DNA of 64,000 nucleotides from Narthecium ossifragum. Lineage: Eukaryota > Streptophyta > Magnoliopsida > Dioscoreales > Nartheciaceae. Shown here piece after piece: positions 23,878-34,500 of this stretch. The stretch covers positions 18,678,957 to 18,742,956 of the forward strand of contig OY986965.1 in the NCBI GenBank assembly GCA_963920575.1. Direction: 5' to 3'. Within the stretch, counting starts at the first letter, position 1, and each line of letters starts with the position of its first letter. Made by a program: the position numbers and the translations under genes. The notes beneath the pieces were generated by a model. It had not been told where the DNA came from, did no database searches, and saw only the letters and a program-made list of their open reading frames with translations.

Positions 23878-26800
23878 ATGGGGAAGAATGTGAAGACAGT
23901 AAGTTTCGATTCTTATCCATTTTTCTATTAATTCCGATGGATTTATTTTTGACATTCATTTAATCTTTGCGATTGATGCCAACAAGTCCATTTTTATCTT
24001 CTTGATTTTATGATAATTAGATTGCAATGTGTTTTAGGGTTTACTCATATGTTTTCCATCGGATAAAACCCTAAAAAAATGAAAAAAATGAAAATAGAGA
24101 TGGAAAGTCAGTTAGGCACATTGAAACCCTATTTTTTCAATGTAAAACTCTGATCTACTTTCATCTCTCATCTCATTTTCATCTCATCTCATTTTCATGT
24201 CTCCGATCATTTTCATCTCTCTGATCATTTTCATCTCATCGCATTTTCATCTCATCTCATTTTCATCTATCCAATCAATTTCATCTCATCTCATTTTCAC
24301 CTCTGATCATTTTCATCTCTCTGATCAAACAACTGGTTAGAGTTAGAATCTTTCTCAAGCTAGCTGCAGATTTAGAATACGACAGGAAAAGCTTTAAATC
24401 CGAAGGAATGCAACAAAACGTTTTACATCTTGTTAGTAATTTGGTTATATGGATTGGATAATTAACAGATCTCCATTCTGAGAAATGGTATATGCGTGTG
24501 CGTGTGTGTGTGATGTGTCTCTTTTTTTATTTGTTATAAGGATTGGATAATTAACAGATCTCCATTCATCTGTGTCATTCTCTCTTTGTGGATTCATTTT
24601 CATCTCTCTGATCATTTTCATCTCTGTCGTTCATTTTCATCTTTCAGCGTAAACAACAATACAGATCAGCTTTGGCAGGGATTGTGTCAGTGTTTGAGCA
24701 AGTTCACACACTTATCAAGCTTGCACATTTTGACTTGATGATGAAAACCCCATTTTATGCACTGTTCTTTGCAATCTATGAGAGGAAGATCACCAAGAAC
24801 ATGTGTATAAAGCGTGACGAGGACATCACACGAATACTCAATCGATACAATCGATATAGTCACACATTCAGGTTTGGAAACGAAAACCATATGATTACAA
24901 AGAGAGATATCCAAATCATTTTTGGGCTGATAGAAGGTGATAGGAAGATAGAAGTTTTCAAGGGGCCGAAGAAGAAGCCCTCGGCCTTCGGGGATAGAGT
25001 ATTCAGAGGCCTCAAACAGATCAATCTGATCTCCTTGAAGAATGAGCTAGTGAGGCAGTTTTCTGGTAAAACAAAAACAAATCAAGAGGATAGTGTAAGA
25101 CTTTGCTGCCTCATGCTCCTTGGATCCTTCTTCTTCACTATTTCTGGACCACAGCTTGCATGGGGTTATTTGGAGCTCGTTGAAGATCTTAACAAGATGA
25201 CAACATATGACTGGAGTGGTGCCATTTTGGAATACCTTGTGGAATCAATGAATAAGAAGATAACCACTCCAACAAGGGTCCAAGGATGCACAACCCTCTT
25301 ACTGGTATGAGTTCCTTCCTTGAATACAATTATATTATGCTTCTTTTAATAGTTGCAATTGATGTTCATCTTTCATCTCTATGGTCTACTTTCATCTCTT
25401 TGGTCTACTTTCATCTCTCTGGTGTACTTTCATCTCTCTTGTCTATTTTCATCTCTCTTGTCTATTTTCATCTCTCTGGTCAATTTTCATCTCTCTGGTC
25501 TACTTTCATCTCTCTAGTCTACTTTCATCTCTCTGGTCCACTTCCATCTCTACTTCCATCTCTGCTTCCATCTCTCTGGTCTATTTTCATCTCTCTGGTT
25601 TACTTTCATCTCTATGGTCTATTTTCATCTCTCTGGTGTATTTTCATCTCTCTGGTTCATTTTCATCTCTCTGGTCTACTTTCATCTCTCTGGTCTATTT
25701 TTATCTTTATAATTGATTCTTATCTTTTAATTGGATAATCAAGTTGGGTTATCTTATGCTTCTTTCGATAGTTGCATGTGTCAATGGATACAAATTTAGT
25801 TAGCATCTTCCTATGTTTTTTTTTGCAATACTGGTATTGCGAGCTGACAGGCGTGATTACACCCATCATTAACAAAGACATGATGCCGAGATGCATCAAA
25901 TTGGACCTGAATCAGGGAAGAAGAGGTATCTTGGTAGACCATGACATCATTTCAACACTGGTGAGCTAAATTAGTTCAGCATTGTATACATTTCTTATCT
26001 TTGATCTTTCCAACTGATTTATGCTAATTTCCATGGCAATTGATGTAGGGCAATCCAGAAAATCTAAATCCAACAGAAGAAGAGCTACAAAAATATGTGA
26101 ATCCTCAGCTCACTGATGAAGGAGATGAAGAAGTTGATAAAGAAGATGAAGCAGAAGATGAAAATGAAGAAGATGAAAGTGGAGGAGATGACCAGGATGA
26201 CAATGAAGAAACATCTTCCTCACAATCATCGCATGACAAAGAACAGTCTTGTCTGCATGATGTTGATATCCAATTGAATGATGAGTCATATGTACAGACT
26301 CACGTTGATAATGTGAGTGTCATTTTCATATTTCTGACTTTCCTATGCAATAACATGAAATCAGCATCTAATTATCACATGGCATTCTAAACTCTAGGTT
26401 GAAGTTCATAAACCTGATGTGGAAGAAGAGTTTCAAGATGACATAGGGCCTGACAGCTTTCATGACTTGTACAGAAATGTAAGTGTCCCTTGATTTTATC
26501 TATGAATTCATTTTCATCTTTCTTCTGTTGAATGCACAAGTTCATTTTTATCTTTCTTCTGTAAAATGGTGGGCCAAACATACAGCCCAACCTTAGCATC
26601 GTTGATGAGCTGAAGACTGAGATCAATGGGCTCAAAAAGGATGTCGAGGCTGCAAATACTGATATACTTGGTATGAGGGAGAAGATCGAACTACTTGAAT
26701 GCAATAAATTGGAGATTGAGCTTTCAATGAAAAGAAAGGAAGAGGAACTCAATAAGTTTGCTAAAGACAATCTACAGCTCATGATGGAGAAAAAGATGTT

Positions 26801-28806
26801 GGAGGAGAGGCTTGAAGCATTTGAAAATCCAATCAGTGTGCCTCCATTGAATGCTGATGCCTCCCCACTTGAAAAAAAGATTCAAGAGCTGACAGGAGAT
26901 CTGAAAGCTAAAGATAGGACTCTATCGTCTTTTAAGAACAAATTACAGCTTGCAACAGATGAACTCAGCCAAAAGAAACTGGAGTGTAAATTGCTCACTG
27001 AAGAAAAAGCAAAGCAGCAGAAAGAAGCAGAAGAAAAAGCAAAGCTGCATAAAGAAGCAGAAGAAAAAATTGCAAAGTATGACGAACAAGAGTCCATGAT
27101 CAGGAAATTAAATGAAGAGATCAATTTAATGAGAAAGGAATACGAAGACACCATTCATGATGCTCATGCACAACTGACTCAAGAACAAGAAAAATTCAAG
27201 AATGAGTTGGAAAGAGCCAAAGTTATTGACCCGAGCTCCATGGTATTAAGGGTAAAGGAAAAAAAGAGGGGCATAAAAAAAGATCTGAAATACCAGTACA
27301 GCACCGGAAAGAAGCCAAAACATGTGAGGTATGCTGAAGATCTGAAGAAGTTGAAAAAGAAGAATCAATGTAAAGGTGGCAAGGAACTAGATCTTGAAGC
27401 ATACAACAAATTAAGCGAAATTATTGGGGAATCTGGCTTAAGGTAACAACACATCCTCCATTGTGAAGATTTCTTATGTTTAATATCGCAAGTACTAGTC
27501 ACTGACAGTTCACATACTATGCAGTGCCACAGTATGGAGAAACAAGGATGCTTATAACAAGATTGTAGTGGCCGAAGATATCATTGACATACTCAATGGG
27601 GCATTCATCCCCGACAATGTAAGTGAATCATTCTCTTGTCTATTTTCATCTCTCTTGTCTACTTTCATCTCTCTGGTTTATTTTCATCTCTATGGTCTAC
27701 TTTCATCTCTTTGGTCTACTTTCATCTCTATTTTCATCTCTATGGTCTACTTTCATCTCTATGGTCTACTTTCATCTCTCTGATCTACTTTCATCTCTAA
27801 TTTCATCTCTATGGTCCACTTTCATCTCTATGGTCTATTTTCATCTCTCTGGTCTATTTTCATCTCTATTTTCATCTCTCTGTCTAGTTTCATCTCTCTT
27901 TTCTATTTTCATCTCTCTTGTCTATTTTCATCTTTCTAAACCCTTATGGTCTTTCAGGTCATAGATGCCTATTCCAAAATCATATGTGAGGATGAGTCCG
28001 TTAATAAAACATGCTGCTTCATGGAATCAAACTCTTGGGTATGTGCATCTTTCAGATGAAGTTGAGTATTACTAACATCTGTGATGATCATTACTAATGC
28101 CAATGTACATGCATCTGCAGGAATTCATTGTAAGAAAAGAAAATAAAGACTTCACAAAAAAAGTGTACTTGAAAATTGCTGAAGCTGGTTGGCAGGATCC
28201 ACAACCTACCATTTTTTTCCCAATGTGCTCCAATGGGCGCTTCAAAGACAGAGAGCCCTACCACTTTACACTCTTAGTGCTTCATCTTGAGAATGAAAAG
28301 TGGTATTTTTACAATCCAATGAAAGAAAGAGATGCCTGTGAGGATCCATTCTTTGAAGACGCAAAGAGACTTGTAAGTCAAACACTCAGTACTTGAATTC
28401 ATTAATCCCACAGGGATGCAACCTTGACCTAATGCACATTAAAATCTTCTTTTTTAATGCAGAAAGAATGCATTGAAGTGCTAGCAAAAGAAATGGTGGA
28501 TGTTGGCACACAAGATAGGATTCTCCCAATTGAGGATGTTTGTGATATACCACAACAAAGAAATTCAACGTAAGTACTTATCAGACAATAGCCTGGCAGC
28601 TCGTGCATTTGTGAATATTAAGCATTAAATGCTACATGAGTCTAACTTAAGCTTTTCAAAAAAACAACAGGGCTGATTGTGCAATTTTTGTATGCTACTA
28701 CATGGAGATGCTGGCACTAAATCAAACTTTGCCAAAACAGTTGAAACAAGGAGATGTAAACAAATTCAGGGCAAAGATTGTTGAGAAGCTTGTATTGCAT
28801 AATTGA
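23878..28806 (+). CDS. Ulp1-type (C48) cysteine protease-like gene of MULE, 11 exons
   Basis: Inferred exons: 23878-23898, 24648-25304, 25829-25960, 26049-26312, 26398-26478, 26586-27442, 27525-27618, 27958-28038, 28121-28372, 28463-28569, 28671-28806. Phases join throughout to 893 codons plus stop. Order of parts: a 219-residue N-terminal domain like those of plant transposon-borne Ulp1 proteins (DUF1985-like), an acidic segment (exon 4), a long Lys/Glu-rich coiled coil (exon 6), and a C-terminal Ulp1 domain with His near 777 (YHFTLLVLHL), Asn near 794 where active Ulp1 has Asp, and QQRNSTADC with the nucleophile Cys near 852. The acceptor of exon 3 reads TTGCAA instead of TTGCAG, so splicing there is probably lost. 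Ulp1 enzymes cleave SUMO; activity of this copy is doubtful. Confidence 0.8.
24155..24330 (+). repeat. CATTTTCATCTC repeats in Ulp1-like intron 1
   Basis: Irregular repeats of CTCATTTTCATCTC and CTCTGATCATTTTCATCTC, the loosest form of the 19-bp repeat of this MULE, fill part of the first intron. A few more copies lie at about 24590-24645 just before the acceptor. Confidence 0.8.
25370..25720 (+). repeat. 19-bp TTTCATCTCTCTGGTCTAC array, intron 2
   Basis: About 17 tandem copies of a 19-bp unit occur, with shortened units (TTCCATCTCTAC) in places. Because 19 is not a multiple of 3 the array is open in more than one frame and yields artificial repeat ORFs. It lies wholly in the second intron of the Ulp1-like gene, pyrimidine strand sense. 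Confidence 0.9.
27635..27940 (+). repeat. 19-bp pyrimidine repeat array, intron 7
   Basis: Tandem CTATTTTCATCTCTCTGGT and CTACTTTCATCTCTATGGT units, interrupted by short 12-bp versions, fill the intron between exons 7 and 8 of the Ulp1-like gene. Pyrimidine strand sense. Confidence 0.9.
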
Positions 28807-29249
28807 AGCATAGCTAACAGCAATACATTGTTACATCTAATTCAATCACATCTCATTGTACATTCACAGGGTTACAATTACATACTAAATTTGAAGTTGT
28901 ACATTGATTTCAAAGTTGTAAACACAAAGATACAGATACATTTGACTGGTATCTGATATCTAAGATGTATTGATACCAGAAAGATGAAAATTATATGATT
29001 GTAATCCTTCAGCAATAATATAATTGTACATTCACATTTGGAATGATGAGATTAAATGAAACAGTTTAGTATGAAATTGATGTCCTGTGTTTTCGTCAGA
29101 AAGATGAAAATGAACAGGGGTTACAAATCCAGGAAAGATGAAATTTATTCAAATGGACATAAATGTATTTGAACAGGGGTTACAAATCTATTCATTTTCA
29201 TCTTCTAAATCTTTCTGGTCTAAATGCCTATGCAGAAATCCTAAATGAG
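28807..29249. other. Spacer between the convergent MULE genes
   Basis: AT-rich sequence without ORF. It should contain the 3' UTR and poly(A) signal of the Ulp1-like gene. Scattered AGATGAAAAT words foreshadow the repeat array that starts at about 29250. Confidence 0.5.
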
Positions 29250-29690
29250 ATGAAAGTAGACCAGAGAGATAAAAGTAGACCAGAGAGATAAAAGTAGACC
29301 AGAGAGATGAAAATAGACCAGAGGGATGAAATTAGAGATGAAATTAGACCAGAGAGATGAGAGTAGAGATGAAAGTAGACCAGAAAGATGAAAATAGACC
29401 AGATAGATGAAAATAGACCAGAGAGATGAAAATAGAGATGAAAATAGACCAGAGAGATGAAAATAAACCAGAGAGATGAAAATAGACCATAGAGATGAAA
29501 TTAGAGATGAAAGTAGATCAGAGAGATGAAAGTAGACTAGAGAGATGAAAATAGATCAGAGAGATGAAAATAGAGATGAAAGTAGACCAAAGAGATGAAA
29601 GTAGACCATAGAGATGAAAATAAACCAGAGAGATGAAAGTAGACAAGAGACTTGAAAAATAGATCAGAGAGATGAAAATAGACAAGTGAG
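29250..29690 (-). repeat. 19-bp repeat array, inverted relative to the Ulp1-like gene
   Basis: About 20 units of GAAAGTAGACCAGAGAGAT and variants occur: the reverse complement of the intron repeat. Relative to the minus-strand transposase gene the pyrimidine strand is again the sense strand. It lies just downstream of the transposase stop (29803). Confidence 0.9.
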
Positions 29691-31129
29691 AGGAATGAAA
29701 TCAGAATCAAAGCAACTAATGTCAATTACATTTTCAAAAAGTACAAAGAATGATCAATTATTCCACTCATTTTCTTCCAATACAAAATTTCAATCAAGCA
29801 TTTCATTGCAATGGTTCAGTACATGTCTTCCGGTTATGATTCCCTTCGAGACCACAACGCAAACATTTCATGGTTCTCACATCCTCACCCCTTGATCTAA
29901 TCCTCTTCTTCCTCAGCCTTCCTGGAGGCCTCTTGGACAATGGAGGGAGAATTACAGCTTCATCTGTGGGCGCATGATTTGGCTTATCAATAGTAGGAAC
30001 CGGGTAAATTGGATAGGAATAAGACATAGCATATGATGACTTGTGGAAATAAACATCCACAAACAAATTGAGGTCTTGTCCAGAAGCCATGATGCAAGCA
30101 ATAGCGTGGGAGCATGGCACACCATTCAATTGCCATTTGCAACATGAACATGTCATCTTCTCTAAATCAACTGAAACTGATGGATTCGATTCAACTTGGA
30201 ATAGCGTACTGGTAGAATTCTTGACAAACCATGTCCTCGCTTCCTCAAAGGATGCATTAATCCTCCGATCAATTTCTGGACATATGACAGAATTCCACTT
30301 ATTGCAAACAGCCCCCCTATCTGCATGTACAAACACAATGTCAATACCAACAAGTATCAATGTAACTCATCAGAAAGATGATTGACTCAACGAACAAGAA
30401 AATGAAATTGATTGGTTCACTGCAATCCATCAAAGATGAAAATGGAAAATGTCAGATTCAATTCATGGATACTTATTTGTGCTGTATTAATTTTGAATGA
30501 TCTCTTTTAGACCATACGTACCAGACAAATGTTGCATCAATTTCGTCCGTATCAACTCCACCATATTAGTGATCGGAAGAAACCTTTCATTCTTAATTCA
30601 TGAATTGAAGGACTCGGCGGCACTGGAACACATCTCACCATACCTATTTCCTTTGAAATAGGCATTCACCCAATACTCCCTTGGTAGATTCAGCAAGAAA
30701 CTCTCCGCAATACGTCTACCCTCAGCCAAGAACTCATCAATCTTTTTTTGATAATGTTCAGCAGTCGGAGCATAGGCACATTCACAAAGCTTGTAACACA
30801 TTTTATCCTTGAACTGCCATTGCAGCGCCTACGACTAAGAGCATCCCTCAAATTCTGTTTCAAATGGAATAAACAATAGGCATGAGGGCTTCTTGGAAAC
30901 ACAAAGGACACAGCTTTTAAAAGCCCAGCGTTCCGGTCTGAAACAAAAGTTATGATGCAGTCCTTTGATACAATTTCTCTCAGACATTCCAAAAACCAAA
31001 ACCAATTAGCTTCGTTCTCAGAATCAACGATAGAAAATGCAAAAGGAAATAGACCTGCAAAATTGGATGTGGAAAAGATAAAAGTGAGTAAACAGGAAGA
31101 TAAAAATGAAGACAAAAACCCTAAAGATG

Positions 31130-31285
31130 AAAATAGATTAGAGAGATGAAAGTGGACCAGAGAGATGAAAGTGGACCAGAGAGATGAAAATAGACAAGAG
31201 AGATGAAAATAGACAAGAGAGATGAAAGTAGACCAGAGAGATGAAAATAGACCAGAGAGATGAAAGTGGACCAGAGAGATGCATC
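31130..31285 (-). repeat. 19-bp repeat array in transposase intron 1
   Basis: Eight or so AGAGAGATGAAAGTGGACC units lie inside the intron between transposase exons 1 and 2. The pyrimidine strand is sense for the transposase. Confidence 0.88.
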
Positions 31286-31504
31286 AATTTTAGAATAAAA
31301 CTAAAAGATGTAAATATTAGAATGATTGGCATTCTGTGATACAACAGACAAGATGAAAATGATTCAATGCATCAATTTTCATTGTGTTGTGATGCGATAA
31401 AATTGACAGTTGCAATATTGTAATCATAAGAGAGATAAAAATCCAGCATGCATATGTCTCACATTTAATTGACAACTGCAATACTGAAATCATTTTTAAT
31501 TTAT

Positions 31505-31590
31505 ATCAGCGTTGGCAGGGATAGTGTCAGCTATTGAACAAGCTCATACATTTATCAAGCCAGAGCAAGCTAAAGATAGGACTCTTACCT
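31505..31590 (+). other. Displaced fragment of the Ulp1-like exon 2 in transposase intron
   Basis: Bases 31510-31560 repeat the start of Ulp1-like exon 2 (24664-24715) with several substitutions, sharing TTGGCAGGGAT and GTGTCAG. The next bases, AAGCTAAAGATAGGACTCT, match the Ulp1-like exon 6 near 26906. Two separated exons are thus joined here, in plus orientation, abutting the transposase splice donor at 31588. Confidence 0.75.
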
Positions 31591-32754
31591 TGATTCCCAT
31601 CCTTCGCGGTGGCAGCCAGCAAATGCCCTTTGAATTTTGTCTTCAGATGTGTTCCATCAAGAAAAAGCAACAGAAGACAATATCTAAAACCATCTATGCA
31701 GCCCTTGAAAGCAACAAACATCCTTTTGAAACGGCTTGAATCCTCATGAACTTCAATAGCAAAACAAGAACCAGGATTTGCATTGATTGCAGCCCTAGCA
31801 TACCAATGTAAATCGCCAAAGGATTCATCATGATCACCAAAAGCACCCTTCTTGGTCATCTCGACGCCTGACCATGCGTGGTCATAAGATATATGTAAAC
31901 CATAGTTTGTGGTGAACTGTTGAACTATGTCAATAGGACGCGTAGCTGCCTTACCACGCACCTGGTCTTCAATCAGACTTGCAACCAACTTGGAGCTCAT
32001 CCGATTATGCTTATATGCACGGGAAGCTGCTCCACATGTATGGATGTTAATAAGCTTCCTCAAATAAAAGAACTCATTGATCGGTTCATGAGTAGCATGC
32101 ACCATCTAATCACAACCAGTACTATCCTTCTTCGGGCACATTGCTGTGACTCTAGTAGGCTCATTTCTTACAAATTTATACCCATAGCCCGATGCAAGTG
32201 ATTGCTTCTGCAAACACAATCTAAACTCTGTCACACCGCCTTCAAATTTCTGCCCCACATGAGTGATAGATCGATCCCAACCAACCGTCATTAACGTCCT
32301 TTTTTTATGACGACAAAAACCAGCCAGCATATCAACCTCAGCATCATCAGTGACATTATCAATCCGTGAAGAACCCACATCACTTCCACTGCCACAAATG
32401 CTAAGACCACTGTCCGAAACTTCCACATCAATAAATTGGAGCCCCAAAGTAGCTGCAACTGAAAATAAGCCATCGAAATCACAATCCGAAGCAAGAAAGC
32501 ATCTTGGATGCCCAGGTATCGGATAATAGAGCCTTATAGCATCCCTAGACAATTTGGTCCATCTCTCACAAAGATGACTCACAAGCTGATTTAAAAAAGC
32601 TCCAATTCTTGCTTCCCAAACAACAGTATCATCACCATACTTGCATAACAACAGCAACTTGTCCAACATTAGTGATCCTGTACACACCACATGTCAACTA
32701 AGAATGAGTAACAAATCATGTATTCAAACAGCAGAAAGATAAAAATGAAATTGA

Positions 32755-33425
32755 ACATAGACCATGATGATGTTGTTAAAAAAGAAGATGAAGCAGAAGA
32801 AGAGCAAAATGATGATGACAATGATAATTGAACAGTTGCACTTAAATAATCATGAGCATTCATCTCTATTTTCATCTCTCTGGTCTACTTTCATCTCTCT
32901 GGTCCACTTTCATCTCTGTGGTCTATTTCCATCTCTAATTTCATCTCTCTGGTCCACTTTCATATCTCTGGTCTATTTTCATCTGTATGGTCTACTTTCA
33001 TCTCTATTTTCATCTCTCTGGTCTATTTTCATCTCTCTGGTCTACTTTCATCTCTCTGATCTACTTTTATCTCTCTGGTCTACTTTCATCTCTCTGACAT
33101 ATTTTCATCTCTCTAGTCTTTCATATTGCTAGGCTATTCACATGCTTTGAGCTAAATTAGTTCAGCATTGTATACATTTCTTATCTTTGATCTTTCCAAC
33201 TGATTTATGCTAATTTCCATGGCAATTGATGTAGGGCAATCCAGAAAATCTAAATCCAACAAAAGAAGAGCTACAAAAATATGTGAATCCTCAGCTCACT
33301 GATGAAGGAGATGAAGAAGTTGATGAAGACAGGTGAGCTAACTTAGTTCAGCATTGTATATATTTTCATCTTTCTAGTCTTTCATATTGATAGGCTATTC
33401 ACATGCTTTGAGCTACATGGCAATT
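32755..33425 (+). other. Scrambled duplicate of Ulp1-like intron 3/exon 4 region with repeat array
   Basis: Bases 33147-33330 repeat 25966-26140 (intron 3 and the start of exon 4) almost exactly. Bases 32785-32830 resemble the acidic-coding part of exon 4. A 19-bp repeat array in plus orientation lies between them (32862-33120). A further partial copy of the array border (TTCATATTGATAGGCTATTC) lies at about 33382. The block sits where the N-terminus of the minus-strand transposase gene should be. Confidence 0.8.
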
Positions 33426-33654
33426 GACGTACTTATCACAGAGTGGTTATATGCAACATTTTACAAGCCATAAATGGAAAACTTGGATTCAGGAGAAAAA
33501 GAAATCAACCAAAAAACGAATCAAATAACACAATAATACTGAAAAAGTGACAAAATCATCAATAAATACCCAATCTAGGATTTCAATTTAGGGAGAATGA
33601 ACGAGGAAGCGGCCACGTGTTAGGGTTCTCGAAGAAGACGGCGAATGATAGTCG

Positions 33655-33960
33655 AAGAAAGATGACGGCAACTAAAGCTGCTCACCGTGCGTTAGATCGT
33701 CGCAGGGAGACGAGACGACGACAACTAAAGCTGCTCACGCGTTCAGTGGATCTTCGGATGAAGACCAGACGACAGGAACTAAAGATGCTTGCGTACGCAG
33801 TGGATCGTCGGTTGAAGACGAGACGAAAGGAACTAAAGATGCTTGCATACGCAGTGGATCATCGGATGAAGACGAAAAGACGGCAACTAAAGATGCTCGC
33901 GCGTGCGGTGGATCATCGGAGGAAGACGATACAACTAATGGGTTTTTGGTATGCAAGGAT
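33655..33960. repeat. 54-bp minisatellite near the MULE right end
   Basis: The word AACTAAAG recurs at 33670, 33723, 33777, 33831 and 33885, and AACTAATG at 33933: a 54-bp period with about five copies. As 54 is 18 codons, both strands stay open: plus gives Lys/Arg-rich 18-residue repeats, minus gives Ser/Asp-rich ones. By position it is the leader of the transposase gene. I do not regard either frame as a proven protein. Confidence 0.85.
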
Positions 33961-34092
33961 CATCAGAGGAAGACGGCAAATAACATCAGCATATAAGGGC
34001 ATTTCTGACTTTTTAGATCATTAATACATGACGGTTAATATCGTGATGGGGTTTTCACCTTTAAAACGAGAGTAATGGGTTTTTTTATAATA

Positions 34093-34491
34093 ACTTTTGT
34101 TAAACTAGTGTTAACACCAATTAACCATAGAATGAAATGGATTCGGACCAGACTGTCCTGGTTTAATCAAGCTTTTGGATTCAGTTTTGGATCCTGTTTG
34201 TCGCTGTTTCAAGCTGATTTCCTACGTTTCGGCTATAAAGTTTTCGGCAAAACTTGGAAAATAATTTAACAATTTTCTCCCCGTGATCCAAACTCAGACG
34301 CAAAGTAAATTGGCGAGCATTATGATCGGTACTCGTAAACATGATAGGTTGCACCTACTTTTCCTAAGAACTGCTCGCTGTTGCCAGTACGTGCTTCAGT
34401 TGCCACAAATTATGAGTGCCTTGTTACATACAACTACTTGTTTCTTGCTCGTTGCTTTAGATACGGACCATATGGTCAATATTTATAATAG
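34093..34491. other. Intergenic DNA between MULE and foldback element
   Basis: No coding region, repeat or RNA gene is recognised. It continues across the foldback insertion into 39685-39895, as shown by the 9-bp duplication. Confidence 0.55.
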
Positions 34492-34500
34492 AATATTAGC
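34492..34500. repeat. Left 9-bp target duplication of foldback element
   Basis: AATATTAGC, repeated exactly at 39676-39684. A 9-bp duplication is the hallmark of Mutator-superfamily insertion. Confidence 0.88.

Larger units (their letters stand above)
29803..32677 (-). pseudogene. MURA-type MULE transposase
   Basis: Exons on minus: about 32677-31589, 31055-30522 and 30320-29803, with GT-AG borders and matching phases. The first exon ends in the start of the DDE domain (LDGTHLKTKF). The second holds SDRNAGLLKAV (second acidic residue), HAYCLFHLKQN and SSAAESFNS (Glu). The third has a SWIM zinc finger (CSCCKWQLNGVPCSH) and a terminal CxxC knuckle (CLRCGLEGNHNRKTC). Lesions: TAG at about 32105 where Trp is expected (TGCD*MVHATHEP), TGA at 30598-30600 where Trp is expected (SFNS*IKNE), and a frameshift near 30825. 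The N-terminal exon upstream of 32677 was not resolved. The enzyme would cut and join MULE ends; this copy cannot. Confidence 0.9.
23496..34092. mobile_element. Large Mutator-like element with Ulp1-like gene and transposase
   Basis: Two convergent genes, a Ulp1/C48 protease-like gene (plus) and a MURA-type transposase (minus), are enclosed by degenerate terminal inverted repeats. The left end (about 23496-23640) and the reverse complement of the right end (about 34092-33960) share the order A-rich/AACCC, ATTAC, a CG-rich word, AAAACCC(C), AAAAAG and TGCCCT. The combination of Ulp1-like ORF and MULE transposase is known from plant Kaonashi-type (KI) MULEs. No exact target duplication was found, so borders are approximate. 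A 19-bp repeat fills the introns and spacer. Both genes have lesions, so the copy is probably inactive. Confidence 0.75.

Noticed and set aside
25286..25738. ORFs encoding HLSGLLSSLWSIF-type repeats (also 27568-27964, 29537-29725, 31138-31344, 32764-33132)
   Set aside because: They are translations of the 19-bp pyrimidine repeat lying in introns and spacer of the MULE; the period is not a multiple of three and the same peptide appears in several frames.
33617..34024. 135-codon basic ORF as a gene
   Set aside because: It is the 54-bp minisatellite read in one of two open strands; listed as a repeat instead.
23496..34092. Exact target-site duplication for the large MULE
   Set aside because: I compared the DNA on both sides for 9-10-bp matches at several possible end points and found none; the ends may be damaged, so borders are given as approximate.
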